Source: Bacteroidales bacterium (GTDB taxonomy: Bacteria; Bacteroidota; Bacteroidia; Bacteroidales; P3). From it: DNA of 64,000 nucleotides. Positions 7,097-15,963 of the stretch are shown one piece after another. A program made the translations under genes and the position numbers. The notes beneath the pieces were generated by a model. It was not told the DNA's origin. It was given only the letters and a program-made list of their open reading frames with translations, and did no database searches. Each line of letters begins with the position of its first letter. Position 1 is the stretch's first letter. Location of the stretch: positions 1 through 64,000 of the forward strand of contig JAFRTM010000012.1 of NCBI GenBank assembly GCA_017439185.1. The letters are read 5' to 3'.

Positions 7097-10000
7097 TCAG
7101 CCCTGCATGGCGGCGAGGGTGTCGAGTGCTTGGGAGATGGAGGAGACGGCGGAGACGGTGAGTGTGAGGCGGCCGTTCTGCTCGCGCATGCGGACGCGGT
7201 TGGGCTGGCTCTGGACGAAGCGTATGAGGGCGCCGAAGGAGGGAGAGGAATAGAAGGGGTTCTCCTTGTCGGCGGCGAAGTAGCAGGTCATGGTGTCCTG
7301 TTTGATGATGAGGCGGTCGATGGCGAGGTGCTTGGCGCGCTGGCGCAGGGTGACGGCGCGTATGAGCTCGTCGGTGGCTGGCGGCACGGGGCCGAAGCGG
7401 TCGGCGAGGCGCAGGCGGAAGGCGTCGAGGTCTTCGGGTGTGGAGAGGTCGGCGAGTTCCTTGTAGAGCTGGAGGCGCTGGAGGGTGGAGGAGACATACT
7501 CGTCGGGGATGAGCGCCTTGAGGTCGGTCTCGAGGGTGCAGTCCTGTACGAAGGTGCCGGAGGCGCGGGTCTCTTCGGCGAAGAGGTCCTTGAAGTCGCT
7601 CTCCTTGAGTTCCTGTATGGCCTCGTTGAGGATTTTGTGGTACATGTCGTAGCCTATCTCGGAGATGAAGCCGCTCTGCTCGGCGCCGAGGATGTTGCCG
7701 GCGCCGCGGATGTCGAGGTCGCGCATGGCTATGTTGAAGCCGCTGCCGATGGAGGAGAACTCCTCGATGGCTTTGAGGCGTTTCTGCGCGTCGGCGGTGA
7801 GGGAGGTGAGCGACGGCACGAGGAGGTAGCAGAAGGCTTTGCGGTTGGAGCGTCCCACGCGTCCGCGTATCTGGTGGAGGTCGGAGAGGCCGAAGTTCTG
7901 CGCGTTGTTCACGATCATGGTGTTGGCGTTGGGGATGTCGAGGCCGTTCTCGACGATGGAGGTGGCGACAAGGACGTCGATGTCGCCGGCGAGGAACTGC
8001 AGGAGAGTGTCCTCGACGAGTCGTCCTTCCATCTGGCCGTGGGCTATGGCTACGCGCGCGTCGGGCACCAGGCGGCTGACGAGGCCCGCCATCTCGGGCA
8101 TGTTCTCGACGCGGTTGGAGACGAAGAATACCTGGCCCCCGCGCGACATCTCGTACATCACCGCGTCGCGTATGACGTCCTCGGAGAAGGGGCAGAGCTC
8201 GGTCTCGATGGGCTGGCGGTTGGGCGGCGGAGTCTGGATGACGGAGAGGTCGCGGGCGCCCATGAGGGAGAACTGGAGGGTGCGCGGTATGGGAGTAGCG
8301 GTGAGAGTGAGGCAGTCCACGTTGGCCTTCATGGACTTGAGCTTCTCCTTGGCGGCGACGCCGAACTTCTGCTCCTCGTCGATGATGAGGAGTCCGAGGT
8401 CGCGGAAGTGGAGGTCCTTGTTGGTGATGGCGTGGGTGCCTATGAGGATGTCGATCTTGCCGTCAGCCACGTCGGCATAGATCTGGCGTTTCTCCTTGGC
8501 GGAGCGGAAGCGGTTGAGGTAATCGACGCGCACGGGCATGTCCTTGAGACGGTCACGGAAGGTGTTGTAGTGCTGGAATGCGAGGATGGTGTTGGGGACG
8601 AGCACGGCGACCTGCTTGGAGTCGCAGCAGGCCTTGAAGGCGGCGCGAATGGCCACCTCGGTCTTGCCGAAGCCGACGTCGCCGCACACCAGGCGGTCCA
8701 TGGGTGCGGAAGACTCCATGTCGCGTTTGAGGTCGATGGTAGCCTTGAGCTGGTCGGGGGTGTCCTCGTAGAGGAACGACGCCTCGAGTTCCTGCTGGAG
8801 GTAGCCGTCGGCGCTGAAGGCGAAGCCGCGCGAGGCTTTGCGCTTGGCATAGAGCGCGATGAGCTCCTTGGCGATATCCTTGACGTGCTTCTTGGTCTTC
8901 TGCTTGAGGACCTGCCAGGAGTTGGAGCCCAGGCGGTTGAGCTTGGGAGCGGCGCCCTCCTTGCCGACATAGCGGCTGATCTTGTGGAGGCCGTGGATGG
9001 AGATATAGAGAGTGTCGTCGTTCTTATATATAATCCTTATATATTCCTGAGTCTTGCCGTTCTTGGTGACCTTCTCGAGGCCGCTGAAGCGACCGACGCC
9101 GTAGTCGATATGGGTGACGTAGTCGCCCGGCTTGAGTTCGAGGAGTTCCTTGACGGTGAGGGCCTCGCGGGCCTCGCTCATGTCGTGGACACGGTATTTG
9201 TGGTAACGGTCGAAGATCTCGTGGTCGGTGAAGCAGAGGAGGCGGTTGTCGTGGTCCACGAAGCCGTGGCTGAGGGAGCCCTGGAGCATCTCGGGACGGA
9301 GGACGAGGACGTCGCCCGCCTGGTCGAAGACCTTGGCGAGACGCTGGCTCTGCTGCTCGGAGGAGGTGGTGACGAACATACGGTAAGAGCGCTCGCCGTA
9401 GGAGCGCAGCGAGTCGATGAGCAGGTCGAACTGCTTGGAGAAAGAGGGCTGGGGCTCGGACTGGACCTTGAGGCGGTCGGCCTTGGCGAAATAGCAGCTG
9501 TTGCCGTATTCCACGATGCGGCAGCGGAGGAGGAGGTCGAGGAATTCGTGGGCGTCGGAGTAGAGGAGCTCGGGAGCCAGGTGGGCGACGGGCGAGGAGG
9601 AAGAAGCCGCGTCGTAGGCCGCACGAGCGGCGGAGAAAGAGTGGTCGAGCGAGTCGCAGACGTACATCACGCTCTGGAGCCACACGCTGTCGGCAGAGCC
9701 GAAATACTCGAGGAGCAAGACACGGCTCTCCTCGGTAGCCTCGGAGTGGAGGTTGGGGAGGATGGTGACCGAGTCGAACTTGCGGGTGGAGAGCTGGGAG
9801 ACCGTGTCGAAGGAGCGTAGCGAGTCGATGTCGTCGCCGAAGAACTCGATGCGGAAGGGGTGTTCGGAGGCATAGGAGAAGACGTCGATGATGCCGCCGC
9901 GTACGGCGTAGTCGCCCGGCTGGGCCACGAAATCGACGCGCTCGAAGTTGTAGTCCTGTAGGATGTCGGTGATGTCGTCCATAGAGATAGAGTCGCCCTT

Positions 10001-10450
10001 GCGGAGCTCGAGGGAGCGGCCGCTGAGGGTCTTGCGCGACACCACCTTCTCGGCCAAAGCCTCGGGATAGGTGACCACGAGGCGGCGGCGGCCCATGGCG
10101 AGGGAACGCACCACCTCGGAACGGAGGAGGACGTTGGCGTTGTCCACCTCGTCGGGGACATAGGGGCGGCGGTAGGTGGTGGGGAAGACGACGACCGTCT
10201 TATCGGAGAGTTCGCGGTCGGCATCGTCGAGGAGCAGCTCGAGGTCGCCAGCGAGGTAATAGGCCTCCTCCTTGTTGGCGGCGATGTGGAGCTGGAGGGC
10301 GGTGGAGTCGCGCCGGAAGAGGGCGGCAGCCACCGCAGCGGCCTGGGAACCGACCATGCCGGAGACGTTCACACGGCTCCTCTCCTGCCCTATTTTAGAG
10401 GACAACTCTTCGACTATCAGAGACTTACTATACAATTCGGTTATCGTCAT
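7097..10450 (-). CDS. mfd: transcription-repair coupling factor Mfd
   Basis: 1117 residues. Mfd removes RNA polymerase stalled at DNA lesions and recruits UvrA. An N-terminal UvrB-like region precedes the RNA-polymerase-interaction (CarD-like) domain at about 435-500 (GDYVTHIDYGVGRFSGLEKV). The SF2 translocase follows: Walker A GDVGFGKTE near 590, DEEQ near 690, the TRG region, and the C-terminal D7 domain. Start ATG 10450 (MTITELYSK) is chosen because a TATCTTTG -7 element lies just upstream; the open frame reaches 10585, across that promoter. The coding strand is markedly C-rich, creating a long false frame on the other strand. Confidence 0.96.
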   Translation of the reverse strand: MTITELYSKSLIVEELSSKIGQERSRVNVSGMVGSQAAAVAAALFRRDSTALQLHIAANKEEAYYLAGDLELLLDDADRELSDKTVVVFPTTYRRPYVPDEVDNANVLLRSEVVRSLAMGRRRLVVTYPEALAEKVVSRKTLSGRSLELRKGDSISMDDITDILQDYNFERVDFVAQPGDYAVRGGIIDVFSYASEHPFRIEFFGDDIDSLRSFDTVSQLSTRKFDSVTILPNLHSEATEESRVLLLEYFGSADSVWLQSVMYVCDSLDHSFSAARAAYDAASSSSPVAHLAPELLYSDAHEFLDLLLRCRIVEYGNSCYFAKADRLKVQSEPQPSFSKQFDLLIDSLRSYGERSYRMFVTTSSEQQSQRLAKVFDQAGDVLVLRPEMLQGSLSHGFVDHDNRLLCFTDHEIFDRYHKYRVHDMSEAREALTVKELLELKPGDYVTHIDYGVGRFSGLEKVTKNGKTQEYIRIIYKNDDTLYISIHGLHKISRYVGKEGAAPKLNRLGSNSWQVLKQKTKKHVKDIAKELIALYAKRKASRGFAFSADGYLQQELEASFLYEDTPDQLKATIDLKRDMESSAPMDRLVCGDVGFGKTEVAIRAAFKACCDSKQVAVLVPNTILAFQHYNTFRDRLKDMPVRVDYLNRFRSAKEKRQIYADVADGKIDILIGTHAITNKDLHFRDLGLLIIDEEQKFGVAAKEKLKSMKANVDCLTLTATPIPRTLQFSLMGARDLSVIQTPPPNRQPIETELCPFSEDVIRDAVMYEMSRGGQVFFVSNRVENMPEMAGLVSRLVPDARVAIAHGQMEGRLVEDTLLQFLAGDIDVLVATSIVENGLDIPNANTMIVNNAQNFGLSDLHQIRGRVGRSNRKAFCYLLVPSLTSLTADAQKRLKAIEEFSSIGSGFNIAMRDLDIRGAGNILGAEQSGFISEIGYDMYHKILNEAIQELKESDFKDLFAEETRASGTFVQDCTLETDLKALIPDEYVSSTLQRLQLYKELADLSTPEDLDAFRLRLADRFGPVPPATDELIRAVTLRQRAKHLAIDRLIIKQDTMTCYFAADKENPFYSSPSFGALIRFVQSQPNRVRMREQNGRLTLTVSAVSSISQALDTLAAMQG

Positions 10451-10458
10451 ACGAACTG

Positions 10459-10466
10459 CAAAGATA
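10459..10466 (-). promoter_or_regulatory. -7 element for mfd
   Basis: Reads TATCTTTG on the minus strand, matching the Bacteroidota TAnnTTTG consensus, 8 nt before the mfd ATG. The matching -33 box is weak (ATTG at 10486-10489 after a 19-nt spacer). Confidence 0.5.
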
Positions 10467-10603
10467 CTAAAATAGAAGAAAATGGCAATATTTTCTTGGA
10501 TATTTTTGAGATCGGGTATCTTTATCTCAAAATAAAAAGGTCGGGGACACAATAAAACGGGCCTTTGAGCGTTAATATGAGACAAACAATAAAGAAGAGA
10601 CCT

Positions 10604-11716
10604 ATGAGAAAACTCCTATCCTTTGCGATCCTTAGTTTAGTGGCCGCCACCCTGACGGCGCAGACCCAGACCTTCGACTGGCAAGGAAGCCAGCGGCAGT
10701 ACATAGTGCGTGAGCCCGCCGGACGCGACGCATCGCAGCCGATACCGGTGATGTTCTTCCTCCATGGCCTGGGCGACAACGCCGCCAACTGCGACGACGG
10801 CTTCGGCTTCAGCAGCCTCGCCAACCGATACGGCTGGCTGATAGTGACACCGCAGGCCACCACCCTTTCGATGATGGGCTACTCGATGACGATGTGGAAC
10901 GCAGGGCTGGGACTGAACACCACCGCCGACGACTCGGGATTCCTGATGGCGCTGCTCGACTCGCTGACCGTGGCTTACAACATAGACCGCGACAGCGTGT
11001 TCTTCACCGGCTTCTCGATGGGCGGCTTCATGACCCACCGGATGGCCATAGAGCACGGCGACCAGATCAACGCCTGCGCGCCGGTGAGCGGCCTGATAAC
11101 CACCTCGATGGCCCGGCAGACGCCCGTGGCGGCAGTGAAGCTGCTGCACATCCACGGCGACGCCGACCAGACGGTGGGCTACGACGGCAGCTCACGCGAC
11201 TTCGGCATGAACCTGGGCATAGCAGTGGATTCCAGCATGCGCTACTGGATAAAAGCCAACCAGAGCAACAGCGAGCCCATCTTCGACAACTTCCCCGACT
11301 CGAGGAACGACGGCCTGAGGTTCGAGCGCTACAGCTACCACGGCGGCCAGAGACCCTTACAGCACATAAAGGTCATCGGCGGCGTGCACGAATGGTACTC
11401 CACCCCGACCAACGACATAGACTACTTCGAGGTGATACACCAGTTCTTCGTCAGCGACGAGATGCCGACGGTGGGAATCGAAGAGGTGCAGGCCGGCGAC
11501 AGCCGCGTGAGGCTCTACCCCAACCCTACTCATGGCATTGTGAACATAATGCTGCCCGAGGCTTCTGAGGTGACTGTGTGCGACATGCAGGGCCACACGG
11601 CGATGCGACAGGCTCTGCCTGCCGGCGAGTCGGTGCTCAATCTCGCAGCGTTGCCGCATGGCGTCTATCTGCTGAAGTTCTCCGATGGCGCAACCGTCAA
11701 GGTCGTCCTGTTCTGA
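10604..11716 (+). CDS. secreted esterase/depolymerase-family alpha/beta hydrolase with T9SS sorting domain
   Basis: 370 residues from ATG 10604 (MRKLLSFAILSLVAATLTAQ signal peptide); upstream in-frame ATG at 10577 is possible. The catalytic domain resembles the LpqC/poly(3-hydroxybutyrate) depolymerase and feruloyl esterase family: FFLHGLGDN oxyanion region, GFSMGG with nucleophile Ser138, HIHGDADQ with Asp186 or Asp188, GGVHEW with His262. From about 303 a type A T9SS C-terminal domain follows (VRLYPNPTHGIVNI to the end), so it is probably exported by T9SS to the surface or medium. Substrate is unknown; an acetyl or feruloyl ester of plant polysaccharide is a guess from the family. Confidence 0.8.
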   Translation: MRKLLSFAILSLVAATLTAQTQTFDWQGSQRQYIVREPAGRDASQPIPVMFFLHGLGDNAANCDDGFGFSSLANRYGWLIVTPQATTLSMMGYSMTMWNAGLGLNTTADDSGFLMALLDSLTVAYNIDRDSVFFTGFSMGGFMTHRMAIEHGDQINACAPVSGLITTSMARQTPVAAVKLLHIHGDADQTVGYDGSSRDFGMNLGIAVDSSMRYWIKANQSNSEPIFDNFPDSRNDGLRFERYSYHGGQRPLQHIKVIGGVHEWYSTPTNDIDYFEVIHQFFVSDEMPTVGIEEVQAGDSRVRLYPNPTHGIVNIMLPEASEVTVCDMQGHTAMRQALPAGESVLNLAALPHGVYLLKFSDGATVKVVLF

Positions 11717-11732
11717 TAGGATCCGCGGTGCG

Positions 11733-12434
11733 ATGCGGCTGCATCTTCTCATAGCATTACTACCCCTGCTGCTTCTGGCGGGCTGTACCGCGTCGCGGTA
11801 TGCAGGCGACGTAACTTGCGACTGCCAGCGCGCTGTGCGTGTCTCTGACAAGGCTTTCCGTGAATTCCTCATCGACGAAGGCTATGCTGTAAAAGTAAGT
11901 AGGCTCAAGTTGAGACCTACTGATAAGGGCTGTGCGCTGAAGACTTTGAAATGTTACGAGAAGGGCATCCGTTCGCTTCAGGGTATAGAGATGTTCCCTC
12001 AGCTGGAACAGCTGACATGTGGCGACAACCCTATCAAGGATCTTGACCTCAATGCCCTTCCCAATCTTCATCATCTCTACGGCTACAACATGCCGTTAAG
12101 GCGCATCGCCATCGACAGCTGCCATCGTCTTCTGCACATTGAACTGAGCAACACTCAGCTGGACAAGGTCAATCTCGACCCGTTCCCTGAACTGGAGTTC
12201 TTCTTCTGTATATTTTCACCACTTACCAGCATAGACCTCTCTCCTTGTCACAACCTCAAGTCGCTCTATATCCGTGGCACACAGATTCGCGAGGTTGATT
12301 TGCGCCCATGCCCCAATCTGTTGGAGATACATGCATTGGACACCCCGCTGCAGACTCTCACCATCACCCCCTCTCAGAATGAAAGTATCATAAAGATTTC
12401 TGTGGAAGACTCTGTGAAAGTTGTGATGAAATAG
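11733..12434 (+). CDS. leucine-rich repeat lipoprotein
   Basis: 233 residues from ATG 11733, which gives a good SPII signal (LLIALLPLLLLAGC); the frame is open further upstream into the previous gene. After a short Cys-containing N-terminus, four to five LRR units of about 21-22 residues follow (for example LHHLYGYNMPLRRIAIDSC and LKSLYIRGTQIREVDL). LRR proteins mediate binding; the partner is unknown. It lies 16 nt after the esterase gene and probably shares its transcript. It converges on the symporter gene with a 64-nt spacer holding no clear terminator. Confidence 0.7.
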   Translation: MRLHLLIALLPLLLLAGCTASRYAGDVTCDCQRAVRVSDKAFREFLIDEGYAVKVSRLKLRPTDKGCALKTLKCYEKGIRSLQGIEMFPQLEQLTCGDNPIKDLDLNALPNLHHLYGYNMPLRRIAIDSCHRLLHIELSNTQLDKVNLDPFPELEFFFCIFSPLTSIDLSPCHNLKSLYIRGTQIREVDLRPCPNLLEIHALDTPLQTLTITPSQNESIIKISVEDSVKVVMK

Positions 12435-12498
12435 GCGTAACTACCGATACGAGGTCCCCTCCGGCCGAAGTAAGTTGTCTGCTATATAACGCAGCGGC

Positions 12499-14139
12499 TC
12501 AGTCTTTGTTCTCGTCCTCTTTGGGCTCGGAATCCGTCTGCCAGAAGTCGGCATTTTTGATTTTCAGCTCTTCGGGATTGAATGTAGGCTCTTTGCCCTG
12601 CCGCTTCTGCCGCTCGTAGTCTTTCAGCGTGCGCAGCGCCTTCGGCGAGAGCAGCAGTATCGCCACCACGTTGATCCACGCCATGGCGCCAACCCCTATG
12701 TCGCCCAATGTCCACGCTACTCCGCTGCCGGTGATGGATCCTAGGAATATGGCCACAATGGCACAGACCCTCAAGGTCCACACCACAATTTTCTCGGGTC
12801 GGTCGTCGCCGAGTTGCATGTCGGCAAGCTCGTATTTGCGGCGCAGCTGGGTGGTGTCTACGCCTCGCTTCTCAAGCCTGCGCAGCCGCCATTGGCGGAA
12901 ACGGCTGAATAGATATATGATGTTTGTCTCGGCATAGTAGTAGTAGGCCATGATGGTGGTGAAGGCGAAGAAGAAGAGCGCTACGGAGATGACGATGTCG
13001 CCCAGCCGCGAACCCACCACGGTGCCGAGCGCCGAGGAGGTGTAGAAGACACCCGGCTCGCCCAGAGGAGCCTCGGGGTTCTGCTGGAGATAGGTGACGA
13101 CGGCGTCGCCGCCAACGACGGGCTGTACCGTATCTATAATATTATAGGTCTTGCAGGCCAGAATCATAAGAGCCGTGGCGGTACAGACCAGGAGAGTGTC
13201 GATATAGACCGAAAAAGCCTGGACGAGTCCCTGCTTGACCGGATGGGAGACCTTGGCGGCGGCAGCCACGATGGGGCCGGTGCCCTGACCCGCCTCGTTG
13301 CTGTAGATGCCACGCTTGACGCCCCAGGCGATGGTGGTGCCCAGCAGAGCTCCACCCACCTCGTTGACGCCCACTGCGCCACGCAACATCTGCATGAACA
13401 CCTCGGGAACCACACTATAATGGACCACCAGCACCACGATGGCGAGGACTATATAGATGAGAGCCATCACAGGAGCCACCACCTGAGCCACGTTGGCTAT
13501 ACGCTTGACCCCGCCGATGATGACCAGGGCAATGAGACCCGCCACCCCCGCGCCTATGATCCACGGCGCCAGACCGAACGACTGGGAGCACGAGAGGGCG
13601 ATGCCGTTGCACTGCACCGGCGGCATCAGCACACCGCAGCCCACGGCAGCCAGCACGGCGAAGAGGCAGCCGAAGAAAGGAGACCGCAGCCCCTTCTCGA
13701 TATAATAGGCCGGACCGCCACGGAACTGGCCGTGGTGTTCCTCCTTGTAGATCTGCGCCAGGGTAGCCTCGACAAAGGCGCTGCCGGCACCGAAGAAAGC
13801 GATAAGCCACATCCACACTATGGCTCCCGGGCCGCCGAAGCCTATGGCAGTGGCCACACCCACGATGTTGCCGGTGCCCACCCTGCCCGAGAGAGCCATG
13901 GCGAAAGCCTGGAAAGAGGTGATGCCCACCTTGCCCGACTTAGGTTTCCTGGTCCCAACGTTGAACAGCAGGCGGAACATCTCGCCGAAACGGCGTACCT
14001 GGACAAAGCGTGTGCGCAGCGAGAAATAGAGACCCGCCAAGAGGCAGAGGCCCACCAGGGCAGGGCTCCACACCCAGCCGTTGACAACCTGGACCACCAT
14101 CGTGAATGTCTCTACCACAGTATGTATGAAGTTATCCAT
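12499..14139 (-). CDS. alanine/glycine:cation symporter (AGCS family)
   Basis: 546 residues from ATG 14139 (GTG 14148 is an alternative). Inner-membrane Na+ or H+ coupled importer of small neutral amino acids. It shows the AGCS signature area ALSGRVGTGNIVGVATAIGFGGPGA (residues about 80-105 in two parts), AFVEATLAQIYK, GGPAYYIEKG and KRGIYSNEAGQGT, and many membrane helices. The C-terminal 80 residues are hydrophilic and charged, ending in an acidic tail. It is divergent from the PAP2-family gene across a 146-nt promoter region. Confidence 0.9.
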   Translation of the reverse strand: MDNFIHTVVETFTMVVQVVNGWVWSPALVGLCLLAGLYFSLRTRFVQVRRFGEMFRLLFNVGTRKPKSGKVGITSFQAFAMALSGRVGTGNIVGVATAIGFGGPGAIVWMWLIAFFGAGSAFVEATLAQIYKEEHHGQFRGGPAYYIEKGLRSPFFGCLFAVLAAVGCGVLMPPVQCNGIALSCSQSFGLAPWIIGAGVAGLIALVIIGGVKRIANVAQVVAPVMALIYIVLAIVVLVVHYSVVPEVFMQMLRGAVGVNEVGGALLGTTIAWGVKRGIYSNEAGQGTGPIVAAAAKVSHPVKQGLVQAFSVYIDTLLVCTATALMILACKTYNIIDTVQPVVGGDAVVTYLQQNPEAPLGEPGVFYTSSALGTVVGSRLGDIVISVALFFFAFTTIMAYYYYAETNIIYLFSRFRQWRLRRLEKRGVDTTQLRRKYELADMQLGDDRPEKIVVWTLRVCAIVAIFLGSITGSGVAWTLGDIGVGAMAWINVVAILLLSPKALRTLKDYERQKRQGKEPTFNPEELKIKNADFWQTDSEPKEDENKD

Positions 14140-14170
14140 AAGAGTCACGATTCAATAGAAAACGAAAGTG

Positions 14171-14178
14171 CAAAATTA
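14171..14178 (-). promoter_or_regulatory. possible -7 element for the symporter gene
   Basis: Reads TAATTTTG on the minus strand (TAnnTTTG), about 32 nt before ATG 14139. No convincing -33 box. Confidence 0.35.
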
Positions 14179-14218
14179 CAATTTTTTTTTGAATAAAAAG
14201 AATTTCCGGCAAAATATC

Positions 14219-14249
14219 TTTGCGGAATAAGAGGAATTTAGTATTTTTG
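14219..14249 (+). promoter_or_regulatory. promoter for the PAP2-family/T9SS gene
   Basis: TTTG at 14219-14222, a 19-nt spacer, and TATTTTTG at 14242-14249 match the Bacteroidota housekeeping promoter closely. Predicted transcription start is near 14256, 30 nt before ATG 14286, which excludes the upstream TTG at 14220 as a start. Confidence 0.65.
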
Positions 14250-14285
14250 CAAAGCAAAAAGAACACAGAAACACAACGTTACAAT

Positions 14286-15863
14286 ATGAGACACAGATAC
14301 TTAGCGATAATATTGATAATTCTGTGCGTCACCGGAAGCGTCCAAGGGCAGTCGTACATCACCGGCAACCAGCTTCCCAACGCGATAAACTACCTGCCTG
14401 CGCCGCCCGACACGGCGAGCATGCTGTTCGTTGACGACTTCCAGCAGTGGATATGGGGGAAGAGCCTGAGAGACACGCCGAGGGGCGAGCAAGCCAGCCA
14501 GGAGTCGCTCTACGGCACCGAGCGGATAGCCACCATCAGCAGCGGCATCTTCGGATTCGAGGTATCGGCCGCCAACAGTCCCGCCATCTGGAACCTCATA
14601 GAACGCAGCGGCACCACCGGAGCCCTGGCGGTGGCCTCAGCCAAGATGAGATACAAAAGGGCGAGACCCTTTGTGACCATGAACGAGCACACGGCGGGAG
14701 CCTACGACAACGAGGAGACCCTGAGTGCCGACGGCTCCTATCCTTCGGCCCATACCGCCTTCGGCTGGACGGCGATGATGGCCCTCGCCGAGATGGCGCC
14801 AGCGCTGCAGGACACCCTGCTGAGGAGAGGCTACGAATACGGCGAGAGCCGCGTGATAGTGGGGGCACACTGGCAGAGCGACATCGACGCCTCGCTGCTG
14901 ATAGGAGGAGCCGTGATGGCACGGCTGCACGGAAACAACGACTACCTCGCCGACCTGGCCGAGGCAAAAGCCGAATACCAATCTTTGCACGGCAGCAACC
15001 CGTCGGCCACGAGATGTGCCGACCTGCTGAAGATACTGCCCGGAGCGCCCGACACAGCCTCCTACCGCTACTATGGCGACATAGCAGCCCTGTGGTACTC
15101 CGCCAACGAGCGCGACAGCCTGACCAGCCAGATACTGGGCGACGCCGACACCAGCGCCTACTACCTGCTGGACATCCTCGCCACGGCGGCCAGCTTCACC
15201 TCCACCGCCTACGAGATGACCCACACGCAGAGGCTGATAGCGGCAGCTGGAAGAGCCGTAGCCGGCGAGGTGACGCGAGTAGCGGCCCTCAGCCACCGCA
15301 CCAACCCGTCGCAGCAGCTCGACATAGTGCCGATGTTGCCGGTGAGCAGCAACGGTTCGTCCTATCCTTCGCTGTCGGCAGCCCTCGGATGGGCGGCAGC
15401 CCTGGTCCTCACAGAAGTGGCGCCCGACAAGCAGAACAAGATACTCAAACGGGGCTACGACTACGGATATAACGCCATGGTGGCGGCCACCTGCTATGCC
15501 TCAGACCTCCTAGCCGGAAGAGTGCTGGCCGAGTGTGTGCTGAGCCGGATGCACAACGACGCGGCATTTCTCGCCATGGTCGACAGTGCAAGGGTAGAAT
15601 ACCTGCGGCTTAACCACTCGGCCAAGATAAGCAGCGCCAGGGCGGCAGCCGCGCCGACACTGAAGAGGGTGGGCGACTGGGTGTTTGTGAACCTGGGCAA
15701 CAGGACCGGCACCGTGACCATCTACTCCCCCACCGGGCAGCAGTTGCGCACGATGACCCTCGCCGGCGACTCACGGATACCGCTGGAGGGGCTGCCCCAC
15801 GGCTCGTATGTAGTGACCCTCGCCTCGGGAAAATACAGCACGACACTGAAAGTGACACGGTGA
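14286..15863 (+). CDS. secreted PAP2-family acid phosphatase with decayed second PAP2 domain and T9SS tail
   Basis: 525 residues. Signal peptide MRHRYLAIILIILCVTGSVQGQ. The first PAP2 domain has the three phosphatase motifs: KRARPF (near 124), SYPSAH (near 150) and GAHWQSD (near 195), as in class A non-specific acid phosphatases. A second, homologous domain (about 290-455) keeps the frame (SYPSLS, LGWAAALVLTEVAP, KILKRGYDYGYN) but has lost the motif His residues: SYPSLS for SYPSAH and ATCYASD for GAHWQSD. The last 60 residues resemble a T9SS sorting domain (VTIYSPTGQQLRT, LPHGSYVVTL). Likely exported; substrate unknown. Confidence 0.8.
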   Translation: MRHRYLAIILIILCVTGSVQGQSYITGNQLPNAINYLPAPPDTASMLFVDDFQQWIWGKSLRDTPRGEQASQESLYGTERIATISSGIFGFEVSAANSPAIWNLIERSGTTGALAVASAKMRYKRARPFVTMNEHTAGAYDNEETLSADGSYPSAHTAFGWTAMMALAEMAPALQDTLLRRGYEYGESRVIVGAHWQSDIDASLLIGGAVMARLHGNNDYLADLAEAKAEYQSLHGSNPSATRCADLLKILPGAPDTASYRYYGDIAALWYSANERDSLTSQILGDADTSAYYLLDILATAASFTSTAYEMTHTQRLIAAAGRAVAGEVTRVAALSHRTNPSQQLDIVPMLPVSSNGSSYPSLSAALGWAAALVLTEVAPDKQNKILKRGYDYGYNAMVAATCYASDLLAGRVLAECVLSRMHNDAAFLAMVDSARVEYLRLNHSAKISSARAAAAPTLKRVGDWVFVNLGNRTGTVTIYSPTGQQLRTMTLAGDSRIPLEGLPHGSYVVTLASGKYSTTLKVTR

Positions 15864-15932
15864 CGACAGCGACAAGAGAGCACACGAGAGAGATTTTTTT
15901 ACAGAAAAAGTCGTCAATTATAAAAAAATGTG

Positions 15933-15940
15933 TATTTTTG
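15933..15940 (+). promoter_or_regulatory. -7 element for cstA
   Basis: TATTTTTG 24 nt before ATG 15964; the -33 region is not a clear match. Confidence 0.4.
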
Positions 15941-15963
15941 CAGTTTGAAATAAAAGAGCATAA

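Noticed and set aside
6933..7253. Small plus-strand frame after the RHS array
   Set aside because: Its 3' half is antisense to the end of mfd and it has no signal peptide or motif. The spacer 6860-7096 is better left without a gene.
7130..9820. 896-codon open frame on the plus strand
   Set aside because: It lies wholly antisense to mfd, is composed of Gly/Glu/Val/Ala-rich low-complexity sequence with no motif, and arises because the mfd coding strand is C-rich.
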